This document shows positions 1-8,784 of a DNA stretch of 64,000 nt, piece after piece; the stretch's first letter is position 1; every line of letters starts with the position of its first letter. Made by a program: the position numbers and the translations under genes. Origin of the DNA: Paraburkholderia ultramafica (lineage in GTDB: Bacteria; Pseudomonadota; Gammaproteobacteria; Burkholderiales; Burkholderiaceae); NCBI RefSeq assembly GCF_902859915.1, contig NZ_CADIKK010000015.1, positions 1-64,000 of the forward strand, written 5' to 3'. The notes below the pieces were generated by a model. That model worked only from the letters and a program-made list of their open reading frames with translations. It was not told the DNA's origin and did no database searches.

Positions 1-41
1 TAAAGTACATCACGGCCGCGCGGTCCTGCCAGCACCCTCAT
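1..41 (-). CDS. partial coding start, coupled to ridA-like gene
   Basis: An ATG at 41 on the minus strand overlaps the stop codon of the RidA-family gene in an ATGA arrangement. The frame stays open to the window edge and gives MRVLAGPRGRDVL. Only 13 codons are visible, so the product cannot be named. The four-base overlap, which recurs between true operon partners throughout this window, is the main reason to believe it is a gene. Confidence 0.4.
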   Translation of the reverse strand, partial: MRVLAGPRGRDVL

Positions 42-523
42 TCAATCTCGACCTCTGCCTCGCATTCGACCGGCGCGTTAAGAGGAAGCGCCATACCGAC
101 CGCTGAGCGAGCATGTGTTCCAATGTCCGCACCGAACAGCTCAAGAATAAGATCCGAGAAGCCATTCGCGATACGAGGCGTCTGGTCGAACCCGGGAGCG
201 ACGTTCACCATCGCGAAGACGCGCAGCCATGCCGTAATGCGATCCAGGTTCCCAAGCGCTCTCTGGAGACTCGCCAACTGTGCAAGGGCCACGAGCCGTG
301 CTGCTGCGTAGCCTTCGTCCGGCGAAACCTCCGCGCCAACTTTGCCCAGCGGTTGCGCGATGGTCCCGTCCGGGTTCAGCGCCACATGCCCCGAGACAAA
401 CGCTCGCTTGCCTCTCACACGCACCCATGCAAATGGCAACGACATACGCACACCGGGCGGCAATTGCAGTGGCTCCGGCAACGTCAACCCCATTTCAGCC
501 AACTTCGCTTCGATTCTGGCCAT
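38..523 (-). CDS. RidA/YjgF/UK114 family protein
   Basis: A 161-residue protein of the RidA (YjgF/YER057c/UK114) family, small trimeric proteins that hydrolyse reactive enamine/imine intermediates or act in related degradative steps. Family features visible are the beta-strand segment FVSGHVALNPDGTI near residues 43-56, the helix with ARLVALAQLASLQRALGNLD, and a C-terminal stretch NAPVECEAEVEIE typical of the family. The length and the SGHVALNPDG form point to the longer RidA-like subgroup (about 150-160 residues), not housekeeping RidA (about 130). The ATG at 523 is preceded by GAGGAGA at good spacing; a longer frame reaching 571 has no such site. Its substrate cannot be read from the sequence. 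It overlaps the next gene by 4 bp. Confidence 0.8.
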   Translation of the reverse strand: MARIEAKLAEMGLTLPEPLQLPPGVRMSLPFAWVRVRGKRAFVSGHVALNPDGTIAQPLGKVGAEVSPDEGYAAARLVALAQLASLQRALGNLDRITAWLRVFAMVNVAPGFDQTPRIANGFSDLILELFGADIGTHARSAVGMALPLNAPVECEAEVEIE

Positions 524-913
524 GGCTGTCTCCTCAGGATCCTTGAAGGACGTTAGATGCTGCCGGTCCACTTTTCAAGCTCCGACAAGTCGACCGCGAA
601 ACAGCGCGGAGATCGCCGCACTCTTGAATCAAGCCCGCGGACCATCGGATAGGCGCAAAATGATCAACCCACGGGTGCCTGCACCGCAGGTGTGAAGGTG
701 CGCATCACTCGCCAGCGTATGGTCGGATAAATCGCCCGACACAGTGGTGCGGACATAGCAGCCGGAGTAACGCCCGGCCGCCCGTGGCATTCCACTCCCG
801 GTGATCCTGATTGATGGAGTGGATGACCGACACAAGGCGACCGACGTTCTGGCGGCATGAAGTGAAAGCGATCGTCTCCGTCTCGATGCGCGCATGCAGC
901 GGGCTACCGGTTC
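524..913. other. intergenic stretch, no gene seen
   Basis: 390 bp between the ridA-like gene and the end of the Rieske oxygenase gene. Short open frames on both strands have no ribosome binding site or recognisable product. The part near 524-600 presumably carries the ridA promoter, but I cannot point to convincing -35/-10 boxes. Confidence 0.5.
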
Positions 914-2143
914 TCAGCACACGGAATCCTCTACGGCGCACAGTTCACGCGGCTGATGCTCCACACCGAGCGCGCTCGCGGCAGGCGCGGCAAGCGCGCG
1001 CCGATACCACGCGTGAAAGTGCCGCATGCCATCTTCGAGCGGTGACTGATACGGTCCGGCGTCGCTCACGCCGCGCCGATGCAGGCGCAGGCGGCCCGCA
1101 TCCACGCGCTCGGCGATTTCGTCGTCTTCGATCATGGTTTCCAGATACGCTGCGCGCTGCGCCTCGATAAAGTCGCGCTCAAACGCCGCGATTTCCTCGG
1201 GATAGAAGAACTCGACCACGTTCAGCGTCTCCTGCGGCCCTTTCGGATAGAGCGTCGACACCACGAGCACATGCGGATAAAGCTCGATCATCTGGGTCGG
1301 AAAATAGGCAAGCCAGATCGCGCCGAACGAGGGCGCATCGCCGCCGCGATAGTCGAGCAACCGGTCGTGCCACGTCCGATAGATGTCCGACCCCGGCTGC
1401 GCGAGCGCGTTATGCACGCCGACCCGCTGCATGCTGTACGTGTCGGCAAACTCCCAATCGAGGTCCTCGCACGCCACGAATTTGCCTAGCCCCGGATGGA
1501 ACGGTGCTACGTGATAGTCCTCCAGATAGACCTCGATAAACGTCTTCCAGTTATAACGACACATGTGCGTTTCGGTGTGGTCGAGAACATAGCCCGAAAA
1601 ATCGAACTCAGGACGCGTGAACACCGTGGCCATGTCACGGGCGGGTTCGCGCGGTCCTTCGTAAAGGAGCCCGTGGCAATGCTTCAGCGCGAAGCGTTCG
1701 AGATTGCGGCACGGCTTGCGTTCGAACTCGGGAGCACCGATCAGCCCGCCTTTACCGTCGTAGGTCCAGCGATGCAGCGGACACACGATGTTGCCGCCGG
1801 TCGCGGCGAGATTGCCGTTCGATTGCGCAGGGCCGCCGACGTCACCGGTTTCGCCGCCCAGCATCAGCGCCTGGCGGTGCCGGCAGACGTTGGAGAGCAA
1901 CTGCACGCCGCCCGCGGTGCGCACCAGTACGCGGCCGCCTTCGTCTTGCGGCAGGCGGCGCCAATCGCCAGGCTCGGGCACCGACTGCTCGTGGCCCACG
2001 TAAAGCGCAGAGTTCGCGAAGATGCGCGCGATTTCGCGCTCGAACAGCGGTTCGTCGAAATAGGCGCTCGGCGGCAGTTGCAGTTGGCCGTTTTCCGCAT
2101 CGGGCGGCGGGGCGAGATGCGTCAAATTGCTGATGTCGTTCAT
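914..2143 (-). CDS. alcE: Rieske 2Fe-2S aromatic-ring-hydroxylating-type oxygenase, AlcE-like
   Basis: A 409-residue Rieske non-haem iron oxygenase alpha-type subunit. The Rieske cluster ligands appear as CRHRQA near residue 87 and CPLHRW near 121, and the mononuclear iron site as EDYHVAPFH near 209-217. In Bordetella the alcaligin gene alcE encodes a Rieske oxygenase, thought to hydroxylate putrescine to 2-hydroxyputrescine. Here the gene is last in a siderophore operon, 46 bp after the FhuF-like gene, which supports the same role. AAAGGAAA lies about 8 bases before the ATG. Without this context it would be called a generic phenylpropionate-dioxygenase-like protein. The exact substrate is inferred, not seen. 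Confidence 0.8.
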   Translation of the reverse strand: MNDISNLTHLAPPPDAENGQLQLPPSAYFDEPLFEREIARIFANSALYVGHEQSVPEPGDWRRLPQDEGGRVLVRTAGGVQLLSNVCRHRQALMLGGETGDVGGPAQSNGNLAATGGNIVCPLHRWTYDGKGGLIGAPEFERKPCRNLERFALKHCHGLLYEGPREPARDMATVFTRPEFDFSGYVLDHTETHMCRYNWKTFIEVYLEDYHVAPFHPGLGKFVACEDLDWEFADTYSMQRVGVHNALAQPGSDIYRTWHDRLLDYRGGDAPSFGAIWLAYFPTQMIELYPHVLVVSTLYPKGPQETLNVVEFFYPEEIAAFERDFIEAQRAAYLETMIEDDEIAERVDAGRLRLHRRGVSDAGPYQSPLEDGMRHFHAWYRRALAAPAASALGVEHQPRELCAVEDSVC

Positions 2144-2189
2144 CGGTCATTTCCTTTTTGATTGGGACATCGCGCGCCTGCGTTCGCGT

Positions 2190-2996
2190 TCACGCGGTCA
2201 GCGTGGCGTCCCGTTCCGCATTCAGGCGTGCGATGCGCTCGCGTTTTTCCAGTCGCGGGCACGTGCTGCAAAATTCGCCATCGCGCCGGCGATAGTGGTA
2301 GCAGCAGGTCTGCCGATCGAGGGCGAGTGCGCTCGAGCCGTCGCTGCTCGCGTAAGCGAAAAAGCCACTGCGGCCCGCGAGTGTGAGCGCCGTGAGCCAG
2401 CGCGTGCCGAGCGCCTCGACATGCGCGTGATTCCAGTCGGGGCGCTCGGCGCGCAGGGCGAGCAGCGCCGCCAGCACGCAATCGGCCTGCATACTGCTGG
2501 CGGCGTGAGCATTGAGACGGATGACGCGCGACAGTTCGTCGAAGATCTGCGCGCAGCAGGCGGTGATCTCGCGCGCGGCGAGGTCGATCAGCGCGTCGGG
2601 ATCGCCCTGCGCCGGAGCGTGATCGGGTAGTCGCACTTCGCGGGTCCAGCGGTTTTCTATCGGTTGCTCGAAGCGGTCGAGTGACAGCACGCGTTGCGCC
2701 GTGTGCACGCCGATCACGCTGAGATAGATCGGCTGCCAGATCAGAATGCCCCAGCAGCGCAGCGACCAATAGGCACGTCCGGCTTCGGGATACGCTGCGG
2801 TCCAGTGAGCGAGCAGCGCCTCCAGCGCGGCGCGGTTGCCGTCGCAGCGGGCAGGGCGCAGGGGCGCGGCGCCGCGCACGGATTCATCGGTGCAAGGCGG
2901 CGCACCGCTTGCTCCGTCCGCAACCACCCCGCGTAAGCCAGGCACCACGCGTGCGGCGACCCGCAGGAGATCTTCCAGCGTACGGTTCGCCGCCAT
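2190..2996 (-). CDS. alcD: FhuF-like siderophore-iron reductase, AlcD-like
   Basis: A 268-residue protein whose C-terminus carries the FhuF-type [2Fe-2S] signature: adjacent cysteines, ten residues, then CxxC (TCCYHYRRRDGEFCSTCPR, near residues 230-250). FhuF-family proteins reduce ferric hydroxamate complexes in the cytoplasm and so release iron from imported siderophore. The ATG is 2 bases beyond the alcC stop, so the two are probably translationally coupled. The position between the NIS synthetase and the Rieske gene matches alcD of the Bordetella alcaligin cluster. The fold assignment rests mainly on the cysteine motif; the N-terminal 200 residues are not otherwise diagnostic. Confidence 0.75.
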   Translation of the reverse strand: MAANRTLEDLLRVAARVVPGLRGVVADGASGAPPCTDESVRGAAPLRPARCDGNRAALEALLAHWTAAYPEAGRAYWSLRCWGILIWQPIYLSVIGVHTAQRVLSLDRFEQPIENRWTREVRLPDHAPAQGDPDALIDLAAREITACCAQIFDELSRVIRLNAHAASSMQADCVLAALLALRAERPDWNHAHVEALGTRWLTALTLAGRSGFFAYASSDGSSALALDRQTCCYHYRRRDGEFCSTCPRLEKRERIARLNAERDATLTA

Positions 2997-2998
2997 GC

Positions 2999-4885
2999 TT
3001 ACGCCTCAATCGCTTCGGCGAGCGTGCGCGTTTCGGCTTCGTGCGGCACGTTGGGTCGTCCCGCGAGCGGGTTCTGCAGATTACCCGCCATTTTCAGGTT
3101 GCCCGCCGGGTCGGAGAGATTGACCATCTGCAGATTGTTGCCGAGCTGCAGGCGGTTGAGGCATGAATGCAGGAACTCCGGCGCGAACAGATCGTACTCG
3201 GCATACTTCCGCGCGAGCTGCGGGTGCTCTGCCTGATAGCGCGCGATGCAGCGGGCCACCGTGTTCCAGAACACGTCCTCGCTGCAGCAGCCATGCTCGA
3301 CGAGAATCTGGTTGACGTAGCGAAAGAAGCCGTCGAACACGTCGATAAAGATCGCCAGCAGCTTCACGCGCTCGGGTACATCCACCGCGAGCCGCTTGAC
3401 GTTGTCGGGAAGTTTGGCATCCTTGTTGAGGATGGCGGATTCTTCGGCGATGTCCTTCATGATCGCGCGCACCGGCACGTGGTTTTCCAGCACGAGGATC
3501 AGGTTCTCGCCGTGCGGCATGAACACGAGATCGTGCGTGTAGAAGCAATGGACGAGCGGCGCGAGATAGGCGTCCATGTAGCGCTCGAGCCACGCCTGCG
3601 CGGTGAGCCCGGACGCCTCGATGAGCGCGGGCAGCAGCGCGCGGCCATGGCGGTCGGTGTGCAGCAGCGCCGCCATCGTCATCAGGTGTTGACCTTCGCC
3701 CGCGAGCGCCAGCGGGTTCTCGCGCCAAAGTGCCGAAAACATCTTCTTGTACGGGCTGTCGACTTGCACCGCCGCTTCGTAATAGCGATTGCGAAAGCCC
3801 AGCGAGGCGACCTCGCGCAGGATCGTGAAACCCTGCTCTCGCAGGTAAGGATCGCTCGCGACCAAGCCCTTGATGTAGTCGTTGATCGCGGGCGTGCCCG
3901 ACATGTAATACGGTGACAGTCCACGCATGAACCCCATGTTGAGGATCGACAGCGAGGTCTTCACGTAGCGCTTTGAACGGTCCGACACGTTGAAGAACGT
4001 CCGGATCGATTGCTGCGCGAGATAGCGGTCGTCGCCGAAGCCCAGGCAGATGATGCGCCTGGTCGCCACGTACGACGCGAACGCGATCGAGAGCTTGTTG
4101 AACCACTGCCACGGATGCGCGGGCATCAAATGGTAATCGTCGAAGCGGCAGCCGCGGTCTTCCACGATCTCCCTGAATTGCGCGATGGTCGACTCACCGA
4201 GTTCTTCGTCCATCAGGCGCGCGTAGTCGAGGTCGGCGCTGGAGTGAAACGCCGCGTTGTCCTTGTGGACCGCGAGCCACACGACCTGAATCGGCGAGCC
4301 TGCTTCCGGCGCGAACGCGCGATAGTCGCCAGCGTCGAAGCCGAGGCGGCCGTTGTTGGCGACGAAGCCCGGATGACCTTCGCTCATCGCGGTTTCGATC
4401 GCCTGGAAGTCGGCGTTCAGCAGCTCGGGCGTATCAGGGCCCGCCTTGACGGCCTTGTACGCGGCGCCGTACAGCGTGCTGCTGATCTCGTCGAGATAGA
4501 TCGGCAGCATCTCTTCCTTGATGCCAAGCCGGCCTTTCACGTCGAGGATGAAGGCGAGCGCGTCCAGCGGTTGCTGCGCGTCGTCCCGCGTGCATACGAT
4601 CGACTCGGGGCGAATGCTCCAGTGGCGCAGCGCGAGCTGGCGCGCTTCGAAGCTGTAGAGGCTCGTGCCGTCGTCGGACCTCACTTCGTAGCGCGCGTGG
4701 TGCTCGCCCGGCGCTTCGCCGATGCGCTGCGGCTCGATGATCAGTTCGTGCGCGTATTCGGCGAGCGCCTTGCGAACGAGCATGCGGTTGGCGTTGCGCC
4801 AGACGTCGGGCGTGAGATGCGCGGCGGCCTGTTGCGGGGTGAGCGTGACGTGTTGCATCGTTGCTTGAGTCGTCGGCTGGGTCAT
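2999..4885 (-). CDS. alcC: NRPS-independent siderophore synthetase, IucA/IucC family (AlcC-like)
   Basis: A 628-residue IucA/IucC-family (NIS) synthetase. These enzymes adenylate a carboxylate and condense it with an amine. AlcC joins two N-hydroxy-N-succinyl-diamine units and closes the macrocycle of alcaligin-type dihydroxamates. Family blocks visible are SEGHPGFVANNGRLGF near 190-205, LMPAHPWQWFNK near 270, an RTFFNVSDRSKRYVKTSLS block near 312-330, MPHGENLILVLE near 485-496, and the FhuF-like C-terminal helical region. Length matches the AlcC subfamily. The ATG at 4885 overlaps the alcB stop as ATGA and is preceded by AAAGGA, so the far longer open frame reaching 5269 is not used. Confidence 0.92.
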   Translation of the reverse strand: MTQPTTQATMQHVTLTPQQAAAHLTPDVWRNANRMLVRKALAEYAHELIIEPQRIGEAPGEHHARYEVRSDDGTSLYSFEARQLALRHWSIRPESIVCTRDDAQQPLDALAFILDVKGRLGIKEEMLPIYLDEISSTLYGAAYKAVKAGPDTPELLNADFQAIETAMSEGHPGFVANNGRLGFDAGDYRAFAPEAGSPIQVVWLAVHKDNAAFHSSADLDYARLMDEELGESTIAQFREIVEDRGCRFDDYHLMPAHPWQWFNKLSIAFASYVATRRIICLGFGDDRYLAQQSIRTFFNVSDRSKRYVKTSLSILNMGFMRGLSPYYMSGTPAINDYIKGLVASDPYLREQGFTILREVASLGFRNRYYEAAVQVDSPYKKMFSALWRENPLALAGEGQHLMTMAALLHTDRHGRALLPALIEASGLTAQAWLERYMDAYLAPLVHCFYTHDLVFMPHGENLILVLENHVPVRAIMKDIAEESAILNKDAKLPDNVKRLAVDVPERVKLLAIFIDVFDGFFRYVNQILVEHGCCSEDVFWNTVARCIARYQAEHPQLARKYAEYDLFAPEFLHSCLNRLQLGNNLQMVNLSDPAGNLKMAGNLQNPLAGRPNVPHEAETRTLAEAIEA

Positions 4886-5547
4886 GGCTGAGAGTCCTTT
4901 GCAGTGGTCTTTTGAAGGGTGGCGTAAAAATCTGCTCGCGTGCAGAACGCGAGCGAGGCGGTTTTCTCGCGGAACGCGACGTTCTTCAGATAGACGAAGC
5001 CCATCGAGCGGTTGAGTGCGTGGATACGCGTGTTGCGTGCATCCGGCTCGACGACGATACGTTCGGCGTCGAGCTGTTCGAACAGGAACGTCATCAGCGC
5101 CTGGAACACGCGGCGCGTATGACCGGCTACGTGCTTCGCAGCGGGCCCTACGAACAAATGCATGCCGAGGTCGCCCGGGCGCACGGGGTAGTGCTCGCCG
5201 GCCTCGTCGTGCGCCGGGTCGTAGCTCTCGAACAGAAACGCGCTTGCGCCATGCTGACTGCCGATCCACGCGCGGGCGTGGCCGGAGTCTTCGATCGCCT
5301 GATAGAACGCGGCGACTTCGTCCACGCTCTTGTCCTGCATATTCCAGAAGGCGGCGCGCTCTTCGATGAACCAGCGGTGCAGCGTGCGCGCGTCGCGCGC
5401 GACGTCGAGCGGGCGGATGTGAAAGCCGTCCACGGTCGCGCCGGGCGTGGCGCGGCGCGAGCTCGCTGAGTCGTCCGCATGTCGTGCAGTGGGCAAGCGC
5501 GCGGCCGAGCGCAGCGCGATTTCGTCGGCGGCGAGGTCAGTTCGCAT
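4882..5547 (-). CDS. alcB: siderophore N-acyltransferase, GNAT family (AlcB-like)
   Basis: A 221-residue GNAT acyltransferase of the AlcB/IucB/RhbD type. The family acylates an N-hydroxylated diamine; in alcaligin-type pathways the donor is succinyl-CoA. Visible landmarks are FHIRPLDVARDARTLHRWF near 42-60, the HLFVGPAAKHVAGHTRRVF acyl-CoA-binding region, VVEPDARNTRIHALNRSMGF (the usual EPD-R-N signature), and LKNVAFREKTASLAF. The ATG at 5547 has AGGAGT 8 bases upstream. The gene overlaps the MFS gene upstream by 11 bp and alcC downstream by 4 bp. The first 40 residues form a low-complexity lead absent from the core family. Confidence 0.88.
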   Translation of the reverse strand: MRTDLAADEIALRSAARLPTARHADDSASSRRATPGATVDGFHIRPLDVARDARTLHRWFIEERAAFWNMQDKSVDEVAAFYQAIEDSGHARAWIGSQHGASAFLFESYDPAHDEAGEHYPVRPGDLGMHLFVGPAAKHVAGHTRRVFQALMTFLFEQLDAERIVVEPDARNTRIHALNRSMGFVYLKNVAFREKTASLAFCTRADFYATLQKTTAKDSQP

Positions 5548-6808
5548 GGCCGGTGACTCCTGTGTTGGCGAGGTCGTTGGAACGCGCCGGGTCGGCGAGT
5601 GCGGCGTGCGCCGGTTGCACGGTGTGTTTTGTCGCACCGGCGGGCTGGCCCTCGAGCAGCCGGATGCTCAGCAGCGCGCACAGCAACAGGCCTGCCGAGG
5701 CCACGAAGAACGGTGCGCGCAAGCTGGCTTCATCGACGATGGCGCCGGCGGCGAACGAGGCGAGCAGCACCCCGAGGTTCTGGAAGAAGTTGATCACGCT
5801 GAAGTCGGCGGCATACGATGCGGGCTTGCTGAGCGCGAACATCGTTACGTCGAGCTTGACGATGATCTGGAAAAACGCCCAGCCGAACAGCACGCGCCCA
5901 ACGGTGATCCACAGCGGCGCTTCGATGCCTTGCAGCAGCATGCCCACGGTGCAAAGCAGCAGATTCGGGATCATCTGATCCGGCAGGCGCCGGCCTCGAT
6001 CGGCGGTGCGTTTGTTGATGCGCAACGCGACGAGCGCAACCATGCCGGGAATCGCGAAGACGAGGCCGGAGAGGAGCTCGCTCGGTGAGCCGCTCGCGTT
6101 CTGCCAGTAGGACGACATGAACGGCCGGATCAGGTACACGCAGAAGTCGAACGCAAGCATCAGCAACGCGAGCCGCAGGATCGGCAGCCGGTCGCGCAGC
6201 TTCGGACGCACGGCCTGAGCTTGAGCGGTCGCTTCGTCTGCGAAGCGGCAGCGCCGTGCGATTGCGTGAGACCGGATCAGCCACATGCAGATGAACATCT
6301 GCGCGAAGTCGCCGGCGGCCATCGCGAAGATGCAGGTGTGTGCGCTCCAGACCTGCATCACGAAACCGCCCGCCACGGCGCCCGCGATCGCGCCGAAGTG
6401 CACGACCACCGAAAGCAGGCCGACCGTATGCGCATGTGACTCCTTCGCCTCGAGCCGCATCATGTACGGATACATCAGCAGATAGCTGCTCTTGCACATG
6501 AACATCGCCAGCGACAGCACCCAGAAGAGCGGCAACGTCGGCGCCCAATAGCTCGCGATCGAGAGCCCGCCCGCCGCGCACTGCGTGTAGACCAGCAGAT
6601 GCATCGCGTCGAGCCGCTTCGCGATGCGTGCCCAGACCGGCAGCGTCAACATCACGACGATCGAAATGAACGCGACATAGGTGCCCGCATGCACGGGGCT
6701 CGTCACGCCATAGCGCGCGGCGAAGAACTGCGGATAGAACGGAATGAGGATCGCGTCGCTGATGACGGCGAAGGTCGTCATCAGGATGATCATAGTGCGC
6801 AGCTTCAT
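5537..6808 (-). CDS. MFS transporter, probable siderophore exporter
   Basis: A 423-residue major facilitator superfamily membrane protein with about twelve hydrophobic segments, starting at residues 6-25 (MIILMTTFAVISDAILIPFY). The arginine/aspartate-containing loop RIAKRLDAMHLL near 60-71 corresponds to the MFS loop 2-3 motif. It sits inside the siderophore operon between alcA and alcB, overlapping alcA by 4 bp (ATGA) and alcB by 11 bp. In Bordetella the alcaligin exporter AlcS is also MFS, so export of the finished siderophore is the likeliest job; import of ferric siderophore is the alternative. The start has GGAGG 4 bases upstream. The hydrophilic C-terminal 30 residues are poorly conserved-looking. 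Confidence 0.85.
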   Translation of the reverse strand: MKLRTMIILMTTFAVISDAILIPFYPQFFAARYGVTSPVHAGTYVAFISIVVMLTLPVWARIAKRLDAMHLLVYTQCAAGGLSIASYWAPTLPLFWVLSLAMFMCKSSYLLMYPYMMRLEAKESHAHTVGLLSVVVHFGAIAGAVAGGFVMQVWSAHTCIFAMAAGDFAQMFICMWLIRSHAIARRCRFADEATAQAQAVRPKLRDRLPILRLALLMLAFDFCVYLIRPFMSSYWQNASGSPSELLSGLVFAIPGMVALVALRINKRTADRGRRLPDQMIPNLLLCTVGMLLQGIEAPLWITVGRVLFGWAFFQIIVKLDVTMFALSKPASYAADFSVINFFQNLGVLLASFAAGAIVDEASLRAPFFVASAGLLLCALLSIRLLEGQPAGATKHTVQPAHAALADPARSNDLANTGVTGHAN

Positions 6809-8199
6809 CGCGCCTCCAGCGGCGTCTTCACGAACGCCTCCGTGTCGGGCACCGAGAAGTCTTGCAGCGCGATGCGCCGCTCGATCCTGTAGTGCTCAAC
6901 GCCGGTCAGCTCGCGCAGGATGCACGAGTTGCGGTAGCAGCTCATGCCGAGGTCGGGATTGGTCAGCCCGTGGCTCAGGAGCCCGGCGTTCTGCACGAAG
7001 ATTTCGCGCTCGTTCACATCGATCGCGTAGTTTCGCGAGAGGCGGTAGCGTCCCTTGTCGTCCCAGCGGATGCGCTCGCGCATGCCGTCGATGAAACCCG
7101 GCACGTTTTGTCTGTAGCCCGTCGCGAAGATCGCGCCGTCGGTGACGTGCGTGTACTGCACGCCTTCGTCGCGCTGCACGAAGTTCAGGTGGTAGTGGTC
7201 GCCCACGTGGTCGTGATGGCAGCCGGTCAGCTCCGAATTCGTGATCAGCCGTGCGTTGTGATGGCCGCGGCTGCGGCGGTCATCGAGCAGATCGTAGATC
7301 TGGTTGATCAGCGAAGCATTCACGCCTTTGTAGAGACTGTCCTGCTTGGCGATGATGCTTTCGCGCACGCTGTCCGGCAGGTTGTAGAAGTAGTCGATGT
7401 AGTCGGGCGAGATCATTTCCAGTGTGAGCTTGGTGTTCTCCATCTGGAAAAAACGCGGCGAACGCGTGATCCACGTGAGCGAATAGTCGTGGTCGTCGCT
7501 TGCCTTGAGCAGATCGTAGAAGATCTCGGCGGCGCTCTGGCCGCTGCCGATCACGGCGATCGACCGCTTTTGCTGCAACTCGTGCTTGCGCGCCACGTAA
7601 TGCGCGCTGTGAATGACGTGTTCGCGCATGTCATCGCAACAGGCCGGCAGTTGCGGCACCGAGCCCACGCCCACCACGAGCCGCTTCGCGCGATACACGA
7701 ACGGTTGGCCGGTTCGCACGTGGCGCCCGCTCACGACGTAATGGCCGCGCTCGTGATCGTATTCGGCGCGCTCGACGTTCGAGCCGAACGCGATGCTGGA
7801 AAGCTGCTTGATCGCCCATTTGCAGTAGCGGTTGTATTCCTGCCGGCTCAGATAGAAGCGCTCGCGGATGTAATAGGCGTAGAGCTTGCCCTCCTGCTTG
7901 CAGTAGTTCAGGAAGCTGAACTTGCTCTTCGGATCGGCGAGACTGACGAGGTCGGCCAGAAAGGGGTTTTGCAGCGTGGTGTCATCGATCAGCATGCCGG
8001 GATGCCAGTCGAAGTCCTCGTTGCGCTCGAGGAAGCGGCCGCGCAGATCGCGGATCGGATCGGCGAGACACGCAAGGCTCAGGTTGAACGGGCCCAGACC
8101 GATCGCGATGAAATCGAGTACCTCCGGGGTCGTCCCGGCATAGGAGCCCGCGCCCGCAGTGCGCGGTTTGCACTCATGGAAGATATTAGTTGTACTCAT
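6805..8199 (-). CDS. alcA: diamine/lysine/ornithine N-monooxygenase (AlcA-like)
   Basis: A 464-residue FAD/NADPH-dependent N-hydroxylating monooxygenase of the IucD/PvdA/AlcA family, the first step of hydroxamate formation. Motifs visible: FAD-binding IGLGPFNLSLA near 34-44, NADPH-binding IGSGQSAAEIF near 219-229, and FATGYRQNVP near 365, the C-terminal ATGY motif of the family. By context the substrate is putrescine or 2-hydroxyputrescine. ATG 8199 is preceded by AGAGGA about 9 bases away; an extension to 8232 has no ribosome binding site. First gene of a six-gene operon, with a Fur-box-like sequence about 120 bp upstream. Confidence 0.92.
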   Translation of the reverse strand: MSTTNIFHECKPRTAGAGSYAGTTPEVLDFIAIGLGPFNLSLACLADPIRDLRGRFLERNEDFDWHPGMLIDDTTLQNPFLADLVSLADPKSKFSFLNYCKQEGKLYAYYIRERFYLSRQEYNRYCKWAIKQLSSIAFGSNVERAEYDHERGHYVVSGRHVRTGQPFVYRAKRLVVGVGSVPQLPACCDDMREHVIHSAHYVARKHELQQKRSIAVIGSGQSAAEIFYDLLKASDDHDYSLTWITRSPRFFQMENTKLTLEMISPDYIDYFYNLPDSVRESIIAKQDSLYKGVNASLINQIYDLLDDRRSRGHHNARLITNSELTGCHHDHVGDHYHLNFVQRDEGVQYTHVTDGAIFATGYRQNVPGFIDGMRERIRWDDKGRYRLSRNYAIDVNEREIFVQNAGLLSHGLTNPDLGMSCYRNSCILRELTGVEHYRIERRIALQDFSVPDTEAFVKTPLEAR

Positions 8200-8320
8200 G
8201 TTCTGGTTTCCTCTTTGACCGGATAGGACCATGTTGAGAAGCCATCATCGATGGACGGAAGTCACGAGCGTCACTCAGCTAATCCAGCGGGACGTCGGCA
8301 GAGTGGTATGCGCCCGAGAT

Positions 8321-8339
8321 GGGAATGAGAGCGATTCGC
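8321..8339. promoter_or_regulatory. putative Fur box upstream of alcA
   Basis: GGGAATGAGAGCGATTCGC matches 11 of 19 positions of the classical Fur box (GATAATGATAATCATTATC), keeping AATGA on the left and ATT on the right. It lies about 120 bp before the alcA start. This is by-eye matching; the paired site before the receptor gene makes it more believable. Confidence 0.4.
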
Positions 8340-8730
8340 GTTTGAGGATCATAGGAAGTTCCTCGGCGTATGGCAAGCGCGAATGACGAAGTAAAGAGGA
8401 ATCCGAATCGATGAATTGAACCAGGCCGCACCAACCGGCAATGTGCCGTATCGGCCGCAAAGTCGCTGTGGATCGAAGCGGAGTGGGGGCGTTGGAAGCG
8501 TGCTCAGGGGGCGCCGAACCGAACCGCGAACAGGTCGTTTTCCACTCTTTCGTCAGACTTTAAGACCCTTCGGCGAGTAGGGCTTCGTGCGCAGGCGGTC
8601 ATTCATCTCAAGCGGGGCCGGAACGCCCCGTTTGGCGGGCGATCCGGCCCTTCTCGGGCGTCGTAAGGCAAGCGAATTTCAGCGTAACGCTTTTAAAAGA
8701 CCGGTCGCTTTGCTAACATCGCACCTTTAT

Positions 8731-8749
8731 GCGAATGATTCGCATTCGC
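8731..8749. promoter_or_regulatory. putative Fur box upstream of the TonB receptor
   Basis: GCGAATGATTCGCATTCGC matches 12 of 19 positions of the Fur consensus and contains the two inverted half-sites GAATGAT and CATTC. It sits 36 bp before the receptor ATG, an appropriate place for iron-dependent repression. Confidence 0.55.
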
Positions 8750-8784
8750 GATATGAGGCGAAAGTGCCTCGGTCCTGACCAGTC

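Larger units (their letters stand above)
8200..8784. other. divergent control region of siderophore genes and receptor
   Basis: 585 bp between the divergent alcA operon and the TonB receptor gene. It contains two Fur-box-like sequences (listed separately), one for each direction. A GC-rich inverted repeat (GGGGC-loop-GCCCC followed by GTTT) lies near 8612-8634 and could end a short transcript or be structural. No protein-coding gene is supported here. Confidence 0.6.

Noticed and set aside
38..2143. RidA-like gene as part of the siderophore operon
   Set aside because: It is on the same strand but lies 390 bp after the Rieske gene and has its own strong start; no functional link to siderophores is evident.
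4886..5269. N-terminal extension of the NIS synthetase
   Set aside because: It lies over alcB in another frame, and the ATG at 4885 has both an ATGA overlap and a ribosome binding site.
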